The position numbers and the translations under genes are program-made. A stretch of DNA of 64,000 bases, taken from contig NZ_JAKEDS010000002.1 in NCBI RefSeq assembly GCF_021462415.1, positions 1,116,001-1,180,000 of the forward strand, given 5' to 3'. The notes beneath the pieces were generated by a model. The model was not told the origin of the DNA. It was given only the letters and a program-made list of their open reading frames with translations, and did no database searches. Positions 62,999 to 64,000 of the stretch are shown here, piece by piece. Source of the stretch: Rhodohalobacter sp. 614A. Lineage in GTDB: Bacteria > Bacteroidota > Rhodothermia > Balneolales > Balneolaceae. Numbering within the stretch: the stretch's first letter is position 1; every line of letters starts with the position of its first letter.

Positions 62999-63106
62999 CC
63001 CATTTTTTTAACAAATAACATTCACTCTACAGCCACTGTATGACTATTTCAATCGAGACTGGAATATAAACTGATTGACCCGGCATACGGCTAAAATACC
63101 ATCCCT

Positions 63107-64000
63107 ATGAAAACATTTGGTTTATATTCCCTGTTTCTCTCTTTTTTTATTCTCTTCTTTTTGTCTCTGACGATTCAGGAAGCAATCGCTCAATGTACAG
63201 AAGGAAATACAAATACCGGATCAACACAAACAGCTACAGGTATGGGCGGTCAGAGCTTTGTAGCCTGTGAGTCGGGTATACTTCAAAATGTACAGATAAT
63301 CATTGGAGGGGGTGGCACTCCTGATCAACAGGTGGATGTAACTATCTACGAGGGAGATGGAACATCGGGAACCGTTTTAGGGACCGTTACCGGTGCGACC
63401 GTTTCTCAGTCTTCTACCCTGAGTGACTTTCAAATCATTGATCTTTCAGGTGAAAATATCTCTCTAACGGGAGGAAATACGTATACGTTTGAAACATCCT
63501 CCTTATCCAACATTCTATACCAACCAACAGGAAGTTATGAAGACGGACAAATGTATTTTAATGGTGGGGTACAATCTACATTGGATTTAGTTTTCCAGGT
63601 AAATATTGGTGCATCTGCATCTTCCGATGTGTTCTGGAACGATGATTTTGAAGACCCCACGAGCCCTTCAAGTGGACTACGTACCCCCTCTAACAATGGA
63701 GGCACAACTTCAGCTTATTTTAAGCGAACCGATGGTTCAGATATCGATTTAACTACCATTTCAGATGGTCCTTATTTAAATAAGGAAGGTACTTATTTTT
63801 GGGCAGGAGAAGATCATGATGGTCCATTCGGTAACCCCGAGCAATCCATTGTATGGTCAGGGATTGATATTTCAGGAAAAAGTAATATTTCGTTTAAGGG
63901 CTTGTTTGCAGCAAACAGTGAAAGTGCCGGTTGGGAAAATAATAACTTAGATATAGACCCGAATTTTACTCACGCCGATTATATCATTATTGAATACAGT
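63107..64000 (+). CDS. Secreted protein, N-terminal part, cut by window edge
   Basis: 298 codons open from ATG 63107 to the last base; the gene continues. Signal peptide residues 1-28 (LFLSFFILFFLSLTIQEAIAQ). Residues about 30-165 form a beta-rich region with VDVTIYEGDGTSGTVLGTV, resembling lectin-like or jellyroll modules. A second unit starting VFWNDDFEDPT at about 175 resembles the opening of choice-of-anchor domains in T9SS cargo. It follows the DUF4347 gene by 108 bases. A T9SS sorting domain would be expected at the unseen C-terminus. No family is assigned. Confidence 0.75.
   Translation, partial: MKTFGLYSLFLSFFILFFLSLTIQEAIAQCTEGNTNTGSTQTATGMGGQSFVACESGILQNVQIIIGGGGTPDQQVDVTIYEGDGTSGTVLGTVTGATVSQSSTLSDFQIIDLSGENISLTGGNTYTFETSSLSNILYQPTGSYEDGQMYFNGGVQSTLDLVFQVNIGASASSDVFWNDDFEDPTSPSSGLRTPSNNGGTTSAYFKRTDGSDIDLTTISDGPYLNKEGTYFWAGEDHDGPFGNPEQSIVWSGIDISGKSNISFKGLFAANSESAGWENNNLDIDPNFTHADYIIIEYS

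Overview
The window looks like chromosome of a Bacteroidota-type bacterium, most likely Balneolota (Balneola/Gracilimonas/Rhodohalobacter relatives). The grounds are a full-length SprA (the type IX secretion outer-membrane pore), several large secreted proteins ending in the NYPNPFNP-type T9SS sorting domain, hybrid two-component systems with AraC output, a menaquinone pathway, and few Shine-Dalgarno sequences. The placement rests on family content only; there is no rRNA gene here.

Layout. 0-6.8 kb: a cut-off PIG-L deacetylase, tRNA-Leu(CAG) with a terminator, a small lipoprotein, a three-gene minus-strand group (phosphopantetheinyl transferase, a degenerate MEMO-like protein, a DUF2520 Rossmann protein), lysS, and a LolC/E-type permease. 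6.8-18.5 kb: sprA, divergent lptF-lptG, a DUF3467 protein and a cystathionine beta-synthase-like enzyme. 18.5-23.8 kb: menF-menD-menH and menB. 23.8-42.3 kb: two tandem copies of a cassette, each with a minus-strand hybrid sensor/regulator (HTCS) facing a plus-strand secreted beta-helix protein with a T9SS sorting domain. 42.2-46.8 kb: a 40-residue peptide ORF, a HAD-IIA / APH-like kinase / glutamine-synthetase-like ligase operon, and a GSII glutamine synthetase. 47.2-50.7 kb: menA-menC-menE. 50.7-53.4 kb: a GlxA-type regulator opposite an SRPBCC-DinB-SRPBCC cluster. 53.5-57.9 kb: a single-polypeptide type IIG-like restriction-modification protein invaded in frame by two related palindrome-ended elements, one carrying a DUF559 nuclease. 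58.5-64 kb: a sulfotransferase translationally coupled to a DUF4347/T9SS protein, then the start of another secreted protein.

How the parts work together. SprA is the pore through which the three T9SS-tagged proteins here (879, 2267 and 1201 residues) would leave the cell. Two of these face a dedicated HTCS, and both intergenic regions share a conserved block with a GATAT-N5-ATATC inverted repeat, which suggests a common control site. The downstream ends of the two cassettes are about 93% identical. The first is followed by a small dead fragment of the HAD gene that lies intact after the second, so the cassette pair arose or was reshaped by duplication or recombination that included the HAD gene. 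Seven menaquinone genes lie in two groups 23 kb apart, with the cassettes between them. lptF/lptG and the LolC/E-like permease supply envelope functions.

The strongest candidates for something little described are the translated DUF559 element inside the restriction gene with its smaller relative in the same gene, the paired HTCS-T9SS cassettes with their shared operator-like block, and the ligase-kinase-phosphatase operon that abuts a RiPP-leader-like small ORF.
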